From assembly GCA_024206355.1 (NCBI GenBank), contig JAAGZM010000103.1:1-13151 (forward strand): a stretch of 13,151 bases of DNA, read 5' to 3'. The notes beneath the pieces were generated by a model. It saw only the letters and a program-made list of their open reading frames with translations, searched no databases and was not told where the DNA came from. A program made the translations under genes and the position numbers. Origin of the DNA: Gammaproteobacteria bacterium. GTDB lineage: Bacteria > Pseudomonadota > Gammaproteobacteria > Enterobacterales > GCA-2746155. Below are positions 12,000 through 13,151 of this stretch, piece by piece; position 1 is the first letter of the stretch; each line of letters opens with the position of its first letter.

Positions 12000-13151
12000 T
12001 TAATCCAGATTTTCAGTGACAGTTTGAATAACAGAGGTAATGATCGTCGCTATATCTATAATTTGATCTTCGGTGATAATAAATGGTGGTGCAAGAAGAA
12101 TATGATCGCCATTTTGTCCGTCTATTGTTCCACCCATTGGATAACAGAGTAAACCTTGTTTCATTGCTTCGCTCTTGATTAATTTATTAACATTTAATGT
12201 AGATGGAAACGGTTCTTTTGTTGCTTTATTAGCAACTAACTCAATACCAATGAATAAACCCCTACCTCGTATATCACCTACATGAGGATGATTTGATAGG
12301 TTCTGATCCAACAAGTTGCTAAGTTGTGTTCCACGTTTAATTACGTTATCTAGTAAATTATGTTCAATAATATATTTCAATGTTGCCAAGCCGCCAGCAA
12401 CCCCTGTAGCATGACCCATATAAGTATGACCGTGTTGAAAAAAACCACTTCCTTCAGTGATCACATCGGTTATGTATTTCTGACAAAGTAGGGCACCGAT
12501 TGGTTGATAACCAGCACCTAAACCTTTCGCGGTTGTAATCATGTCGGGGATTATTCCTTCATCCTCATAGGCATACATCCTGCCGGTTCGTCCTACTCCA
12601 CACATAACTTCATCGAGGATCAGCATTACATCATACTGGTCGCAAATCTCCCTTATTCGCTTGAAATAGCCTTCTACGGGAGATACTGCACCTGCTGTTG
12701 CACCCACAACTGTTTCTGCTACAAAGGCAGCAACGTTTTTAGCACCTAGTTCTAAAATCTTAGCCTCCAGCTCGTTAGCCGTTCTAAGACCATACTCTCG
12801 GCTAGTCTCGTTATCATTCTTGAAACGGTACTCGAAACAGGCGCTGATGTGATTACCTGGTTTTAGTAAGGGTCTAAAATCTTTTTTACGCCACTCATTA
12901 CCTCCTACTGCTAATGCGCCTAAGGTATTACCGTGATAGCTTTGTTCACGAGCAATAAATAAGTGCTTATTTGGCTTACCTGATTCAACATAAAACTGAC
13001 GACATAATTTAAAAGCAGCTTCATTGGCCTCTGATCCACCCGATAAGAAAAGCGCTTTATCCATACCAGGAGCAAGTGAGGTGACAAGCTCAGCCATTTC
13101 TTCCAATGCATCAGTCGTGAAAAAAGCTGAGTGTGCGTAAGCAAGTGTATG
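12000..13151 (-). CDS. Class III PLP-dependent aminotransferase (5' end outside window)
   Basis: The reading frame is open from the stop at 12000-12002 to the window edge, giving 383 residues that begin HTLAYAHSAFFTTDALEEM. An internal TTG is not the start because the sequence before it still matches the family. About 50-60 N-terminal residues are missing compared with the usual 430-450. Visible hallmarks are the SGGSEANEAAFKL phosphate-binding region, SYHGNT, the LILDEVMCGVGRTG motif with the PLP-contacting Asp (visible residue 180), and the Schiff-base lysine in TTAKGLGAGYQPIGA (visible residue 209). Class III enzymes move amino groups from omega- or beta-amino acids, such as beta-alanine, 4-aminobutyrate or similar, to pyruvate or 2-oxoglutarate. 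The following BKACE gene, 11 bases downstream, suggests that the product is a beta-keto acid and hence that the donor is a beta-amino acid. That is inference; the sequence alone does not fix the substrate. Confidence 0.9.
   Translation of the reverse strand, partial: HTLAYAHSAFFTTDALEEMAELVTSLAPGMDKALFLSGGSEANEAAFKLCRQFYVESGKPNKHLFIAREQSYHGNTLGALAVGGNEWRKKDFRPLLKPGNHISACFEYRFKNDNETSREYGLRTANELEAKILELGAKNVAAFVAETVVGATAGAVSPVEGYFKRIREICDQYDVMLILDEVMCGVGRTGRMYAYEDEGIIPDMITTAKGLGAGYQPIGALLCQKYITDVITEGSGFFQHGHTYMGHATGVAGGLATLKYIIEHNLLDNVIKRGTQLSNLLDQNLSNHPHVGDIRGRGLFIGIELVANKATKEPFPSTLNVNKLIKSEAMKQGLLCYPMGGTIDGQNGDHILLAPPFIITEDQIIDIATIITSVIQTVTENLD

Noticed and set aside
12920..13144. Alternative minus-strand frame at the window edge
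   Set aside because: The overlapping frame encodes conserved class III aminotransferase motifs through to the edge, so this frame is not translated.
1..13151. CRISPR array, tRNA or rRNA genes
   Set aside because: No regularly spaced direct repeats with spacers, no tRNA cloverleaf with a T-loop core, and no rRNA-like conserved sequence was found by eye on either strand.

Overview
The window is AT-rich bacterial DNA, and the gene content points to a gammaproteobacterium. It carries a PhoP/PhoQ pair closely resembling the enterobacterial proteins, a DinB polymerase with E. coli-like termini, a ThiI with the C-terminal rhodanese domain, and a YcfJ-like glycine-zipper protein. I cannot name the genus from sequence alone. 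No rRNA, tRNA, CRISPR array or intact transposase gene is visible.

Layout. Bases 1-446 hold no convincing gene. They contain a 254-bp element bounded by 25-bp imperfect terminal inverted repeats (112-365), then a PhoP-box-like promoter (381-416). This promoter reads into a tight plus-strand operon: a glycine-zipper envelope protein (447-980), a small exported PepSY protein (1024-1323), PhoP-like response regulator (1333-2007), PhoQ-like sensor kinase (2001-3404) and DNA polymerase IV, dinB (3404-4489). A long hairpin (4482-4520) lies at the convergent junction that follows.

Bases 4529-8180 on the minus strand form a self-contained sigma-54 signalling unit: sensor kinase (6739-8121), NtrC-family response regulator (5378-6742) and an unrecognised exported protein (4529-5221). 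Both the kinase-regulator pair and the exported protein are preceded by near-consensus -24/-12 promoters with exact GG-N10-GC spacing (8165-8180 and 5270-5285). Between the regulator gene and the exported-protein promoter sit two tandem 20-bp units, each containing an ATCC-N8-GGAT dyad (5340-5379), centred about 90 and 110 bp upstream of the predicted transcription start. This is the arrangement expected of an enhancer for the adjacent regulator. The simplest reading is that the system autoregulates and switches on one periplasmic effector or feedback protein of unknown function.

Upstream of the kinase lies thiI (8193-9644, minus), for tRNA 4-thiouridine and thiamine-thiazole sulfur transfer. 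The right end has an exported DmpA/BapA-type aminopeptidase (9941-11164, plus) that meets, tail to tail with a 4-bp overlap, a minus-strand pair: a beta-keto acid cleavage enzyme (11161-11988) and a class III aminotransferase that runs off the window edge (12000-13151). Together these three could form a short route in which N-terminal beta-amino acids are released from peptides, transaminated to beta-keto acids, and cleaved with acetyl-CoA. That pathway is inference from family functions and adjacency.
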